The translations under genes and the position numbers were made by a program. The notes under the pieces are model-generated. The model was not told where the DNA came from. It ran no database searches and saw nothing but the letters and a program-made list of their open reading frames with translations. Source: Myrica gale (Eukaryota > Streptophyta > Magnoliopsida > Fagales > Myricaceae). From it: a stretch of DNA of 64,000 bases. Location of the stretch: the NCBI GenBank assembly GCA_963930655.1, contig OZ005609.1, forward strand, positions 12,196,501 to 12,260,500. Reading direction: 5' to 3'. Shown in pieces: positions 11,488-23,774 of the stretch; position 1 is the stretch's first letter, and each line of letters begins with the position of its first letter.

Positions 11488-13764
11488 AAATAATTTCTAG
11501 CCATTTAAAAAGGCCACCTAATCTATTTATTATTTTTACCTTTGCAGGCGCTTAACAAGCTAAAAACATATATTTAAAAGGACTTAACTGATAAAGCACT
11601 TGCCAAAATATGTGAGAAACTACTCATTGATTCTATTTTTTCTATTATTTCTTGATGTTCAACATCTCTTATTTCTAACCTCTTTTCTGATCGAGTTCAC
11701 TTTGAATAAGCCTCGAGGTACTATTATTCAAAATATTAATTTTATTTTAAGTCTTATTTGTTGTATTTTCTATTGTAGTTCTATTCTAAGTTTGTATTTG
11801 TGTTTCTTTTAGTTTTCACTATTTCTGTTTGGAATAATTTTGAGATATATGTGTAAAAGAAAATACGAACAAGTTATGGGTATTATGGCTAAACAAGTTA
11901 TGGGTATTACAATGTAATAATCATCATTCCTTAATACACTTTGCAGTCTATCAATTGATTACATACGCATAACCCGAACTAATTTACTAACACAATACAT
12001 AGAGAAATAACCTAGCTAAAACCAGATAAAACAAGGAAACAAAAAGGTGAAACATGCAACTTCTGATTGTCTTCTCCTTCTCTGTGCATCAAACTATTAT
12101 CCCCTTCAACCTTCACTTTCCACTGATAGCAACTTCTGATCGTCTTATCCTTCTCTCGTTTTGCATCATAACGATAGATACCAAATGTGGAACATGCTCC
12201 AGAGTTGATGAGCGAATTAATACTCATATCATGCCAAATACACCCAACCATCTAAGTATTTTAAGAAATATCTCATACAATATGATTCGCATAAAAAATG
12301 CGAGACAATGTGAATCAAAATTTCAAAATATAAGCCTATCAGACCATTCACAAGGCTATTATAATTAAAATGACTGTAGGCAAAGATACATTTAATTTAC
12401 TGCAACATCCATAAGATATGATAACATATACAAATTTCAAATCAATTCATATGTATTACCCTGCAAACATATAAACAGTCTCATGCTATCTAGATAAAAG
12501 CGTTATAAAACTACCATAATTGTTAACCATAAAAAGTGAGGGGATATCATTGACCCTCATTAACGTTCAAAACTATAAAAAATGCTAAACATGTTTACAA
12601 ATCCAAGATGGCTCAGCCTAGCATGTCAACTATATAACACTGAACTATAAACTAAACACATTAGAAGTAGAACCTATAAACTTAGCAGCTGTCTACCAGG
12701 TCCCTCGAGAAGTAGTGTCTCAGCTCCAAAAAGTTGTCCCACTCAATGCAGGATTTCCTCCTTCGACAACATATTTAATCACATCCTCCATAAGAGAAAG
12801 TGTCGTTGTCCGCTACTAAAGAAAATATATAAATAAATTAGTCAAATATTTTATATTACATTTCCTCCCACACATAAGATAGTGAAAATCAATCTTTATG
12901 CCCTACATTATACTTGCTTCATGTCTGTAGATTACTATTATGGAGATTTCAGAGATTTATAACCAGCTAATTGGGTTAAATCTTCAAGTTCTTCGCGGCA
13001 ATAAAAAGAGCTGGACGACAGTTTGTGTAAAAAGAACCAAGCAACAATTCGACGTCCTTAGGGGAATGAACATGAAATGAGGTAGTTTAACCAAAATGAA
13101 TGTCATTTGGCTGCTGAGCTGGGAATGAAGTGGATTAACATTTTTGTCCAATGTACATTTTGCAGACGTGGCATGAGTTACCGTTCAGAAGACAGATAGA
13201 ATGATGACTGGAGGGTTGTTTTGTCAAAAAAAAATTATTTGAGGGACCTAAATTTTAAAAATTGAAATTGAAGGATTAAAATGTAAAAGTGTTAAAATCT
13301 ATGGACTACAATGACAATTTCCCAAAAACTTAAGAAACTTTATGAAATGGTGTACATGATCCCAATCATCAATAATAGGTAGCCCCAATCCACTCATTCC
13401 ATCTCGTTGGAGATGGTGTCAAACAAGTAGAATTTTTTCTAATTTGTAGCTGCTGGCTATTGGATTTTTCCCTATTGTTTGCTTCGGAAGTTAAATGTAG
13501 GTGTTGTCGTCTGTGTATTTTTTTCCCATTGGTTTGCTTCTTGAAATTGGTGTTGGCAAATGAGTTTATTTATTTTGAATGAATTATATTTATGTGGTTG
13601 AATCAGTTATATTTATGTGATTGATTTATGAGGTCCATTCTAGGTGTTGTCAGAGTTGATATTTTTTTACCAATTAATTGTTTGGTTAGAAAATTTACTC
13701 TCAACATGGAGAATGCGATTTTTGCCCATATTTCTTATTAATTTGAAGCTCATTCATTCCTAGG
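11488..13764. other. No gene recognised
   Basis: AT-rich DNA with short frames only, the longest 104 codons at 12054-12368 with no known domain. A minus-strand stretch at 12820-12680 reads EDVIKYVVEGGNPALSG in one frame, possibly an old coding scrap. Near 13230-13320 the text resembles terminal sequence of a non-autonomous element (CTACAATGACAATTTCCC). Nothing firm. Confidence 0.35.
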
Positions 13765-14560
13765 ATTAAGGCAACCCAAGAGGGGGTGAATTGATTTTCT
13801 AAACTTTTCGCTATTGACCCCAAAATCGTGTTTCAAGTAAATACTAATTTATTAAAGTATAAGTATGCAACAAGTATAAATACGTGCTAAAAGTAAATAG
13901 AAGTGTAAGAGAAGTAAACACTTGATTTTTAGGTGGTTCGGCAAACCCGCCTACATCCACCCCTCAAGCTCCTTCACCAAACCTTGAGGTTTTCCACTAT
14001 TATTCTAAGAGTATACACTCTAGCTTTCGTGTGCTAGAGAACCGTACAAGTATTTTTCCGGGCTCAACACTCAAACCCTTACAAGTAAACACCCTCTCTA
14101 AGCTTCTTTTTTAGTGAACAACCTCACTAAAAAAAACACCTCTCTTGATAGGAAGATTGAAGAACAAACTATCATGATAAAGTGAATATAAAAGTGGAAA
14201 GCTCTGTCTCTTTATTCACACAAAGACAAGGATATCAAAATGAGTTTTGTGTAAATGATATGAGAAATATAAAATATGAAGGTTTAGAATATTTCTCAAG
14301 TGATCTAAATGATATGTGGTCGTTGTGTGTTCATTTCATACGTTATGGATGTGTTATTTATAGGTCACTTGTGAAAACTAGCCGTTGTGAGTCGTCCGTT
14401 AAAACGAGCCGGTCGACCGCTTTAAGTTACCGCTACCCTAACGGTCATATTGCCAGAAGCTTAACGGCTCTATTTTAAAAACAACCGGTTGACCGCTTCA
14501 ACTTAAGCACATAGTCCGGTTCTTTTAAAACCATATTCTTGACAATCTTTGAACACCCAA
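13765..14560. repeat. Dispersed repeat, longer copy
   Basis: It begins near CCCAAGAGGGGGTGAATTG and includes AGGTGGTTCGGCAAACCCGC. It ends with repeats of the palindromic string GGTCGACC (GAGCCGGTCGACCGCT near 14410, a variant near 14483). A second, truncated copy lies at 25975-26230. Such sequence is common in eudicot genomes and probably derives from an LTR or a non-autonomous element. Boundaries and class are uncertain. Confidence 0.5.
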
Positions 14561-15429
14561 TTTTAAAGCCTTACTTCCCATATGTATATGAAAGGTTTGT
14601 GAGTTTGATTGCGGTGTTTTAAAATCTTTAAAAATATTTTATTCTTTCAAACAAAAGGTAAAGCAGTTTATGCATGTTTTAAAAGATATGCAAGTGCGTG
14701 ATTCAAATCCTTGTCAAAAGTGAAACAAAGAGTTACAAGGATATACCATAAGGTATGAAATCTTCACTTTTGAGCTCCTTGCATCTTTTTTATCTTCTTT
14801 CTTCAAGACTTTGGCTCTTTCACCAAATCGTCTTTGTCTTTGAAGATGTCCATTTTATAAACTTAATATATTTATTGAAATCATCAAAATCTAGATGAGA
14901 CCCATTGTCACTTATATCATTTACATGCACTTAGAGAAATAACATGGTCCTTAGTAAAATTTTTTTCATACATGTCTTCTTCTTTAACTGACAGAGTCTG
15001 TTTCCATCCAAATACCGTACCCTTCAGGTGCTGATGCAACATTCTCAAGATTTGGCATCTACAACACACAGATCCAATAAAATATGAAGTGTAAAAACAC
15101 CATATGTTTTCCACAAAATATAATTTCTATATTCTAAATTGTAAACACGTGTATATTCTAAATTGTAAATACATACTCTATGAGTGTTCAAGTCCATTGC
15201 ATGTTCCTCCTTTTCTAACATTGCAGGGTGAGTTGATACTTATACCATAACAATGTTGAGAAATAATGTAAATTTCATATTTGTAATACCACACATTATA
15301 TGAATAAATCTGTATAATGCACTTACATTGGCACTTTCGTGTTGTATAACAAATTCAACTGCAACCTTATTCTCAAAGATAAAGTGTCCATTTCCTGCAC
15401 TCATATTCAGAACCCTCTATGTAGTAGCC
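14561..15429. other. No gene recognised
   Basis: AT-rich DNA without a supported frame. The right end may be 3' sequence of the Mutator-like element whose coding relic starts at about 15430. Confidence 0.35.
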
Positions 15430-17659
15430 TATTGACGAGGACATGTCCTTGCATTTTGCTCAGTCATCCTACATTTCTTACACCTCCCTTTACACCAGAT
15501 CTTGATAGTTTGTGTGGGTTTCTAGGCTCATCTAGTGCCTATATCCAAATCTTTTAAGGTCGACCAGGTTGTGTTCTCACCACTGGAGGTTCCAACACCT
15601 CCCTAGTTGTTTTCACCCACTGATCATCGCTTGGCATTGGGTAGATAATTAGATCATATGACAGAAGGTGCATATCCTTGTTCTAATATGGATGTATGTA
15701 ATCCTCTAGCTTACCTCCGTCATATAGTATGGCAGAAAATATGTGGGCACATGCAATACCCGTCATGTCCCATTTTCTGCACCCATAACTTTGATTTTGG
15801 AGATCAACAACAAACTGCTAATGCTTGTGTTCCACCTCGAAGAGTCCCGCTCCAGCGTACGTTGAAAGGCAATAGCAAGACTCTTGTCTAATCACATCAA
15901 GCTTCTCTAGAATCTTTGGGCATAAGAAATGGTCGTGCTTCCTCATCTCATCCCGCTTTAGTTGATATCGATGGATTAACTCCGATGTATAATCTCAAAC
16001 ATGGTTATAATCGACTTGTCTTAGGCCTTCATGATGTATGCGTTGAAGCATTCACTAAGATTGTTTACCAATAAATCACATTTGATGTATGTGTGAAACC
16101 AAGCTCTGGACCACATGCTTGGATCAATCTTGGAGAGATACTTTCATGCGTCTTCACTGATTTTCTTCATTTCTTCCATATCCATGTTAACCTGCCTTTT
16201 AGTATGTGCTGATGTTGCAGCCCAAAGTTTGTCTTTAAGAGCCACTCCCTTGTGTCCAGCATCTCTAAAATTTGCATAGAGATATCTGGTACATATTCTA
16301 TGGTCCGACAAAGGCATCCTGGCTTTGAAACTCAGTATCAAACCTTAGTCATAAAATAATTAAGCGAATAAGTTATTATATGAGGTTATATAGCAATATA
16401 AGTTAACTGAGGTTACCTAACTAAACTTAAAGAAATTAGTTTTCCATAATCATGCAGTTAAATATGTTAGGAAAATGAAAAAGTCAGGATATATAACAAT
16501 ATAATTGACAACAATAAGTAATTGTAGTCTAAATCACCTTTTGTAAGTATGAAATAAAAGTACATCCATTAGCAGATTGTTGTCCCAGGTCCACCACCAG
16601 TGTCTCCAAAAACCAAGTCCAGCAATCTTTTATCTCAACTTCAACAGCAGCGATGGCTAAAGAATACATCCAGTCATTTGCATCTCTACTCATAACACTC
16701 AACAAATGACCCTAGAATAGGCCTTTTCAAGAAGCAGCCATCAAGACAAATGACGGGCCTACACCGAAGCTTGTAGCTATCTCTCATTGCTGCCAATGAA
16801 AGGTACATTCATTAGAAAACAAGAGACAATTTGTGACGAATTCGCTCAGCCTTCAGCAATACACAAGTCTCAGGATTAGTTTCTCGGAGGGTTGCTACGT
16901 AGTCCCTCGACTGATTGTATTGCTCCTTATGCTTGCCAAATATCAAGGTTTAGGTCTTCTTCTTAGCCTGATACACTTGGCTATCATTAACGCTACCTTC
17001 TATTGTCTCTTGACATCTCCAATAACCGACTCAATGAGCATATTTGGTTGGGACTTGAACTAGTCGATATACTTATTTGCAATTAACTTGGAGTTTACTA
17101 GTGAACTCCATTGGTGAATAAGGTTGAAATATGTCACACCTCGTGCCCGTACTTACCCCTTAGGCTCACCTATAGTGATGGTATGCACACGGACGGGGAT
17201 TACGGCACGAATTGATTATCATAATTCCTGGCGATTGGCTTTGAAAAGGCTTTGCGGAATCATTTAATTACGATTGGTTTAAAAAGTAGGAATACTACAA
17301 TATGATATTTTATGGAAACCCAAATAATTTCAGGAGTTTAAAAGTTCTTGAGTTGAAATAATTGCAGAAATGGAATTGTAATAATACCAAGAGCAATAAT
17401 AAAGAAACGAAAGTAGGAAAAATCAAATGTGGCGTAGGGAAGAAATATCATAAGAGATAATCGCAAAATGTAGATGCATAATTTTTTTTTCTAGTAACAC
17501 GAAATCTCCCTTTTACAAATACAAAAATCCTTCACGAGGATACAAAGTAAAGAGAAGATTTCTACAAAAGCGGAACCTGTCTAAAGCTTTCCGTACTACA
17601 GTACCGTGAAACTGCTAAACTGAACCCAAACTAAAAAGAGTAACAAAGGCTGAAGTCAT

Positions 17660-17946
17660 CTAATCCTTCGGCTCGGTGTCGGAGGTCAGGTCTATAAACA
17701 CCGTCTCTCCGGTACCTTCCGCCAGCGGGGCCGGTGGAGGAGGAACGATGTGAAGAAGGGCTGGATCCACATCGACCAGCCCGAAGTCTTCCACACGGGG
17801 GAGAGGGGGCAGGGTGGCCCCTTGAGGAACCATTGGGGCTCGTACCCCAGGTATACCTCGAAGGTATCCGCAACACATGTCCAAATCTTGACAACTAATA
17901 TATGAGTGTCAAAATCCATGGTTTGCTCGCTCGTGAATATCATCAT
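17660..17946 (-). pseudogene. LTR-embedded small ORF, copy 2, with SIM-like tail
   Basis: The minus strand from ATG at 17946 reads MMIFTSEQTMDFDTHILVV, continues with KIWTCVADTFEVYLGYEPQ, then needs one frameshift near 17830 to reach LPPLPRVEDFGLVDVDPALL, a proline-rich spacer and the end FIDLTSDTEPKD. The same blocks in the same order occur in the first LTR at 7830-7480. The start follows a good splice acceptor (TTGGCAG|ATG). The end resembles a SUMO-interacting motif. Function is unknown; both copies here carry one lesion each, at different places, so an intact ancestor is implied. Confidence 0.5.
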
Positions 17947-18000
17947 CTGCCAAGTTTGAAGTCCGCCATCAAACATACAAAGTAAGAAACAAGGAAGAAG

Positions 18001-18025
18001 GGTGAGTCCTATTGACTCAGTAAGG
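18001..18025. promoter_or_regulatory. Second copy of the 25-nt block conserved between LTRs
   Basis: The plus strand reads GGTGAGTCCTATTGACTCAG then TAAGG, almost identical to 7881-7905. It occupies the same place relative to the small ORF, about 55-80 nt upstream of its acceptor on the minus strand. Confidence 0.5.
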
Positions 18026-20529
18026 GGGGAATGAGGATAAAGTGTACAACCATATAAACAGAAGTAACAAGCATAAAGAAGGAACAATAACTATACATGA
18101 ATAATGCAGTATGAGCAATGTAGTGCAGTATGAATGCATCCGTCTCCCGGTCATGTCATTTTCTCTCTTTCTTTCATTTTTCGGTCGGTAGAGGTGTCCT
18201 TTTTCGCTCTGTTTACCCCCAGAGTTCGGGTTGTGCGTCCCTCCTTTCCTCTGGGACTGTCCCGTGCCTCGGCACCAGGACCCGATCAGGCGTACATCGT
18301 TCCATCGCCAAAGGATACCAACCACTATCCTCTCAGTGGTGGTTTGCACTATCCCACTGTGAGCGGTACCGTCACTTGATCTCAGGACCACCTCTGAGTA
18401 CGGGTTTCTTTCCGAATGAATTATTATTCCCCATACCCACGAGATGTTTATGCAGTATGACATATCATACTCATGGCAATCATACATTTCACATAGGTCG
18501 TTTAATCATAAATCCATATGCAATTTCACAATTAGAAGGAAAAGATATAACATAAAAGAAAATGATTTTAATGCATATTAGATCTTTAAAAAGAAGGAAA
18601 CATGGTTCACGTACTAACTTTAAAATATTGGAACAAAGTCCTCTATTTAAACTTTGATGATTATCTCTTAAGAATTCGTCAATGTTCCAATAACAATGAC
18701 AATACATAGTTTTTAGTTAGGAAGTAATAAACTATGTTTTAATCAAATAATTATTATTCGGTTTTTTTTTTCTACAATGCACGTTTTATTATCATGCCAA
18801 GAAAACCATTAGTGAGCACCACATGCATTTGGTCTGAAAATCAGCAACCCAAATTATTCTTGGTTCCATTTTTTTCCCTTGTTCCAAAATCACAATATTA
18901 TACACAATATGATTTCATTCTTTCCCTTGCCTCTCAAGGCCATTCAGTCTCCAAAGGAGTCTCATTTAGGGCACTACCGTGGCCCCTTTCATGTTCCCAT
19001 ACTTCACTTGGCAAGTTTCACAACTCAAATTTATGAAAAGTTAAAACAAAAAGAAAGCCATACAAACGTCTATAGGAAAACAACATACAAGAAGAAAGAA
19101 AAAAATCATCCAAGCTCACATATGCATTTTTTTTTGTCTTTTTCCTCTTGGTCCAACCCGTGTCCTATGTGGTATTTATTCCCCATCTATACTGACAACA
19201 CCTACATGCAAGTATCCAATCATCACTCAAACCTCAGGGCAATTAAGATTTTCCTTCACAACATGCAAAGATCAAGCATTCGGCCACATGCACCCTTCTT
19301 TTTCTTTTTCTTTTCCACTCTCATGCATGTGACTATATCGAAGGAAAACTTCTGAAACCATCATCTAGTTCCAGCCATGACCCTCAAGTGTGTTTCTCCA
19401 TTGTGTTTCCATCACCAGATCACAACCAACACCCCAAATCCCATTTAAAGCAAGCCTATATCACCTTTACATAACAACACCGAAGAAGAGTATAATTCAT
19501 AAAATAAAAGCAGGTATAACACGGCAATAGCATGCTTTCTCGCAAAAAAGCCAAGACAATAAGTCTTTCATGCAACTGAAACTTTCCCTTTACACATCAG
19601 CACCGAAGAAGAGTGTCAAAAGAGAAAAACATCAAACAAATCAATATCTAGCAAAAGTATAACGCGACAATATCAAGAATGCATCTTCGTAAAAGCAAAC
19701 AAGGGGTTCATAAAAGAAACCAGCAGTTATTAATGTCTATCACCTGCACCTATATGGCAGTAGCATGTTTTCTAAAAAAAACAAGGATTCATCACAAAAA
19801 CTAGCAATATAACACGACAATATCAAGCTTTCACGCAGAAAAGGCTAAACAAAATCACTTTCTCTTCCCAAAGTCCTACATGCATCTAAAAGTTACCCCT
19901 TACCTGTTTTGTTCGGCAATAGACTTTGAGCAAGGGTAAAAGCTAAAGCACTAAAAACACCTAAAAAGCAAACATTCAAAAAGTAAGAGAAGGAGACAAA
20001 ACAAGGAGAAGACCGAAACTTCCTAAAAGAGAGGGGACAAGAGCTGACCGACTGATTTTTCCTTGCACCCTTCGGTTTTTCTCCTTCACCCTTAGTCCTC
20101 TCCTTTCTCTCTTTCTTTCGGCCAGACTCTCCTTCACTCTTCTCTTTTGCGACTAAACCTCACACTTACCTTTATCTCACTCTTTCGATAACAACAAGGC
20201 TCCCCCCCTTAACTGAAGGTTCTACTGACGGCAAACCATTGGTTAAAGTATGAAGCTACACTCTAGGCAATCATGAACTGAAGTTTACGCAGACAAGTTA
20301 GAAAAATAATTGGGCACAAGGGGCGGCAAGGGGAGTAGTTGACGCAAGTGTTCGTTCAACAATTCCTAGGCAATCTTTGTGATTGCTTCAAATCCTTTTG
20401 CCCAATCAAAAGCCACGAACTGCCCTTGCATTCCAACGTATACTTGCATGCATATGAGACAAAGAGAGGGCCAATCAAACCAACCCATGCAGTCGGCTAA
20501 ATGAGGGGGGGAAAAAACACGTAGTTGGC

Positions 20530-20536
20530 TTTTATA
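20530..20536 (-). promoter_or_regulatory. TATA box of LTR copy 2
   Basis: Minus strand TGTATAAAAGCCAACTACGTG. The 13-nt string TATAAAAGCCAAC is shared with LTR copy 1. It lies about 300 bp inside the LTR start on that strand, so U3 would be short and R-U5 very long (over 3 kb). Confidence 0.6.
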
Positions 20537-20952
20537 CATGATCGGCCACACATGAGACTTCATGACTGATATTGCAAGGATGTAAACATTAATTACCAAG
20601 ATATAAAAGTAATAACCAAGATAATTGTAAGGTTTAAAAGCTAGATCAACAAAATAAAATAAAATTCAAGCTATATAAAGACAAATATAATCATATATAT
20701 GAAAATTAGGAGAATTAAAGATGTGCAAAACAAAATAATGTAAGTTCAAGGAGGTAATAAATTAAATAAGAAAAGTCCACGTAGTAGTAGTTATATATCA
20801 GATATGTGTCAAACAGGTGAAAAAAAGGAGAGGGGCGTTACAAAATATCTTATGTATAAGGTCTTTTCAGCATTCATCCACCTCTCATAAATCCTATACT
20901 CACACGGTGCATCCCGACATATGATAATTATCATGTCTCCACAATTTTTTTT

Positions 20953-21538
20953 GGGAAATATACAAATACCACACTGGGTTTTAACGCATTTTGTGAAAAC
21001 TCACGAGGTTTTAAAAAGTTTCAAATTGCTAACTAGGTTTATCATTTTTGTATAAAAACTTACTGAACTCAATGTCGTTAGCCCCGTTTAACGAAAAATC
21101 CATTACGTCCAATCACAATATGACACAAGTCACTAAATAATTTAACGGACCTCCCATCATCACGCAACTCATGCCGACGGGTGGAGGAGGTCCACGTTCT
21201 GGGCTGCCAGAGATGGAGGGGGGAGACCTCCTCCCCTCGAGGCGCCAGGTGTGGAGGGGGAACAATGAAAGGATCGGGGTTGCCCGATCCTTTTGTTTTT
21301 TTAAATTAATAATATTTTTTGTTAATTTTAGATTTATTTTTAATTTTTATTTATTTAGTGACACGTGTCATATTATGATTGGACGTGATGAATTTTTCGT
21401 TAAACGGGGCTAACGACATTGAGTTCAGTGAGTTTTTATACAAAAATGATAAACCTAGTGAGCAGTTTGAAACTTTTTAAAACCCGGTGAGTTTTCACAA
21501 AAGGCGTTAAAACCTAGTGTGGTATTTGTATATTTCAC
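20953..21538. mobile_element. Non-autonomous element with ~185-bp terminal inverted repeats
   Basis: The left end GGGAAATATACAAATACCAC and the right end, read in reverse complement as GTGAAATATACAAATACCAC, stay paired for about 185 bp. They share the AACGAAAAATTCATCACGTCC-like region and TAGCCCCGTTTAACG. Both flanks are runs of T (8 left, 10 right), so an 8-9-bp target duplication is possible but not provable. The roughly 200-bp core is strikingly GC-rich (21165-21290). The element disrupts the MULE transposase relic. Long TIRs suggest a Mutator-type non-autonomous element. Confidence 0.75.
21268..21293. other. Perfect 11-bp hairpin in the GC-rich core
   Basis: AAAGGATCGGG (21268-21278), loop GTTG, CCCGATCCTTT (21283-21293), followed by T-rich DNA. 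Just upstream, GGAGGAGGTC and GACCTCCTCC form another 10-bp inverted pair. Role unknown. Confidence 0.6.
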
Positions 21539-22505
21539 TTTTTTTTTTGTACTTCACGTCCTTTCCTTTGAGGACATTCACCTCCCGAAATACTTCCCGA
21601 AATAGTGTTGCTGAGGGGAACTTCATACTCAGTTCCAATGACGGGCACACCATATCTTAATGATTGAATTCCTGGTCAGAGTGCACATCTAGTGTCCTAT
21701 TATCACACCTTTCGCCTTCACTCACTTAAGGCGACACCAAGATATCACTTCGATCCATTCCACTATCATCACCTACATATAGGTACAACATACATGTCAC
21801 ATCATTTGCACATTACAATACTAAATATCAGCAACACAATGATAAGAAGGCTAATAATATAACATAAATACCTTCATCCGAAACATGGACCTCCTCGTCC
21901 TCAGCCATTAGCTTCTTTCATTTTTCAGGGTCGCGTATGGTCGAATCCACAATCTCATCCTTGCACAAGTGTGACGAGGATCCACCACCCTGACTCGAAG
22001 GCCCAGCACCCTCCCTTAAAGGCCCAGCACCAGTATACATACTCTAATATGCATCCACATCAATGTCAAATAGCTCATCATCCGAGCTTAGGCCTGTATT
22101 CTAAAAAGGGTCATTCACCCCTATTCAACGCCTCTCTGTCTCTTCGTCAATGTCGGCGTTATTCTGATCTATATCATCAACCTCACCCTTTGCAACAAAG
22201 GAAACCAGATAAAGGATAATCATTTGTTCTCCCTCGTGACACTTGACCATTTGTAACACATCGTGATCTGAGGAGATTAACCTCAACCCTTCATCCAAAA
22301 TTCTCCAGTGCTCTTTGTAGTACACCAAATCACTCATATTGTAGCCATAAGGTTTCACAATTGTCTCCACTTCAACGAAGGAAAGACAGTCAGGAAAATA
22401 GGGTTCATAACAGACACTTATATCTCCACCAACATAATTACATCCCAATTTCCTATTGAGCCTGCCTCCGAAGTGAACCTCGAAAACAAAAAATTCTAAA
22501 ACCAT

Positions 22506-23774
22506 GACTTCAGTTTTAAGTTAATTGCTCACTTACAAGTGGAATGAACTAACAAAATCAAAATCAAAACTGAAACTTATATGTCATAACAACGGTGAAC
22601 AAATAAAGCCTAAAAAAGGAACAGTGAAGACCTATGTCATCAATATTACATAATAAATATCTCGGATTATGAAATAATTCAGCATCGATTTATTAGTGAT
22701 AACTTAAATAAAAAATTGAAAGTCAGTACCATTATTATCCTTTCCCTTCCATTTAAAAAGACTAATGCAACCTCCAAACTACTAATGGAGGAAATATCTC
22801 CTTACACCTTTAAATAAATGAGCTAGTGATATGTCATTATATCATAGCATAATTTTCATCCTTTATTATAGCATTGTCATTCTTCCAAACTACACTTAGC
22901 ATGATCATGAATCATAATGTGTCCATTTGGTATAAGATTAAACCATGTAAAGCATTAAATCGCATCATATGAGGGATATGAACAAAGAAAGAGGTTTCAT
23001 ATTAACATGAACAAAAAAAAGGCAGATAACCAAGATTGCACTGAAAAGATAATAGGTTCACTAGGGAAAAGAATAAAGCAACATATACCGATAAGACACC
23101 ATTCAGAAAATGATATTTAATTACGATTTAGAAAACAAAAGTGACCAGATCGACATTATACAAACAAATACTGCTATTAAGTTCACATGTAAGAAAATGT
23201 AGTGCCCATGTGTTTAAAAGGGCCAACGAGCTTATCTTGACTTGAAGTGGAAAGTATATTAAAAACTTAAATACATTTACAGTTGCAACAGGTGGTTCAA
23301 TTCTGAAATCACCCACATTGAAGAAAATATAAAAGTACCACTTGCATTTAAATACCATTCAGACAAGAAGACAAAGACAAATGGTTGGCATACTTGGAAA
23401 CATGAATTGTCAGTATCTTAACATATAGGGCAAACATGTGTTAACTTTAGTTGACATACTTGGGACCACTTACATGCATGGTTTAGTAAAAGCACCTTCA
23501 AAATTTGGTTGAAAAATTATGGGACCACTTTATTTTAACGGGAAACAGACAGGGGGACCACAATGACCCAAATCTCATTTTATAATGAGAGGACCTCACA
23601 TGCTCGCATAAGTCAACAAACAACAGGGACCCATTGTAAAATATATAATAACCACAATAAAACTACGAGACATGCAATCCATGCAAGAAATTTCATTGGA
23701 GTTGAGCTTTTCTTCTAAAACCCTAACACAGAGACCGATTCTAACAGATAAGCTAAACAAAATTTCATAACTAA
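22506..23774. other. Upstream part of the MULE relic or intergenic DNA
   Basis: No coding block is recognised. It lies 5' of the transposase start at 22505 on the minus strand and may include its promoter and terminal repeat, which I could not identify. Confidence 0.35.

Larger units (their letters stand above)
17132..20842 (-). mobile_element. Solo LTR, copy 2 (3711 bp), TSD AAATA
   Basis: The plus strand runs from TGTCACACCTCG to GGGGCGTTACA, flanked by identical AAATA at 17127-17131 and 20843-20847. It is inserted in the MULE transposase relic: transposase-like reading lies on both sides of it. Minus orientation is set by TATAAAAGCCAAC (20536-20524), a donor AAAG|GTAAGTG (exon end 20170), a pyrimidine tract and acceptor CTTGGCAG just before ATGATG at 17946, and a small ORF to 17660. 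No gag or pol is present. It shares its ends, TATA block, 25-nt block and ORF with the LTR at 7035-10488. Confidence 0.85.
15430..22505 (-). pseudogene. Mutator-like (MURA/MUDR-type) transposase relic, split by two insertions
   Basis: Reading the minus strand from 22505, blocks appear in MURA order. The N-terminal domain (22505-22125) includes GGRLNRKLGCNYVGGDI and DCLSFVEVETIV. An acidic/Ser linker is followed by LELSMKFPSATLFREVFREV and LKGKDVK near 21555. After the inverted-repeat element (20953-21538) it resumes with APCEYRIYERWMNAEKTLYIRY (20952-20848). After the solo LTR (17132-20842) it continues with the KLIANKYIDEFKSQPNMLIE region, RPVICLDGCFLK with the first catalytic Asp (about 16740), RDANDWMYSLAIAAVEVE then KDCWTWFLE (about 16600), LSDHRICTRYLYANF, LVNNLSECFNAYI, a SWIM finger CRKWDMTGIACAH (about 15760), and DEPRNPHKLSRSGVK with a zinc-knuckle remnant. 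Many stops and frameshifts also exist. The element's own terminal repeats were not identified. Confidence 0.87.

Noticed and set aside
18130..18555. 141-codon plus-strand frame in solo LTR 2
   Set aside because: No counterpart in LTR copy 1 and no domain; the conserved signal is on the other strand.
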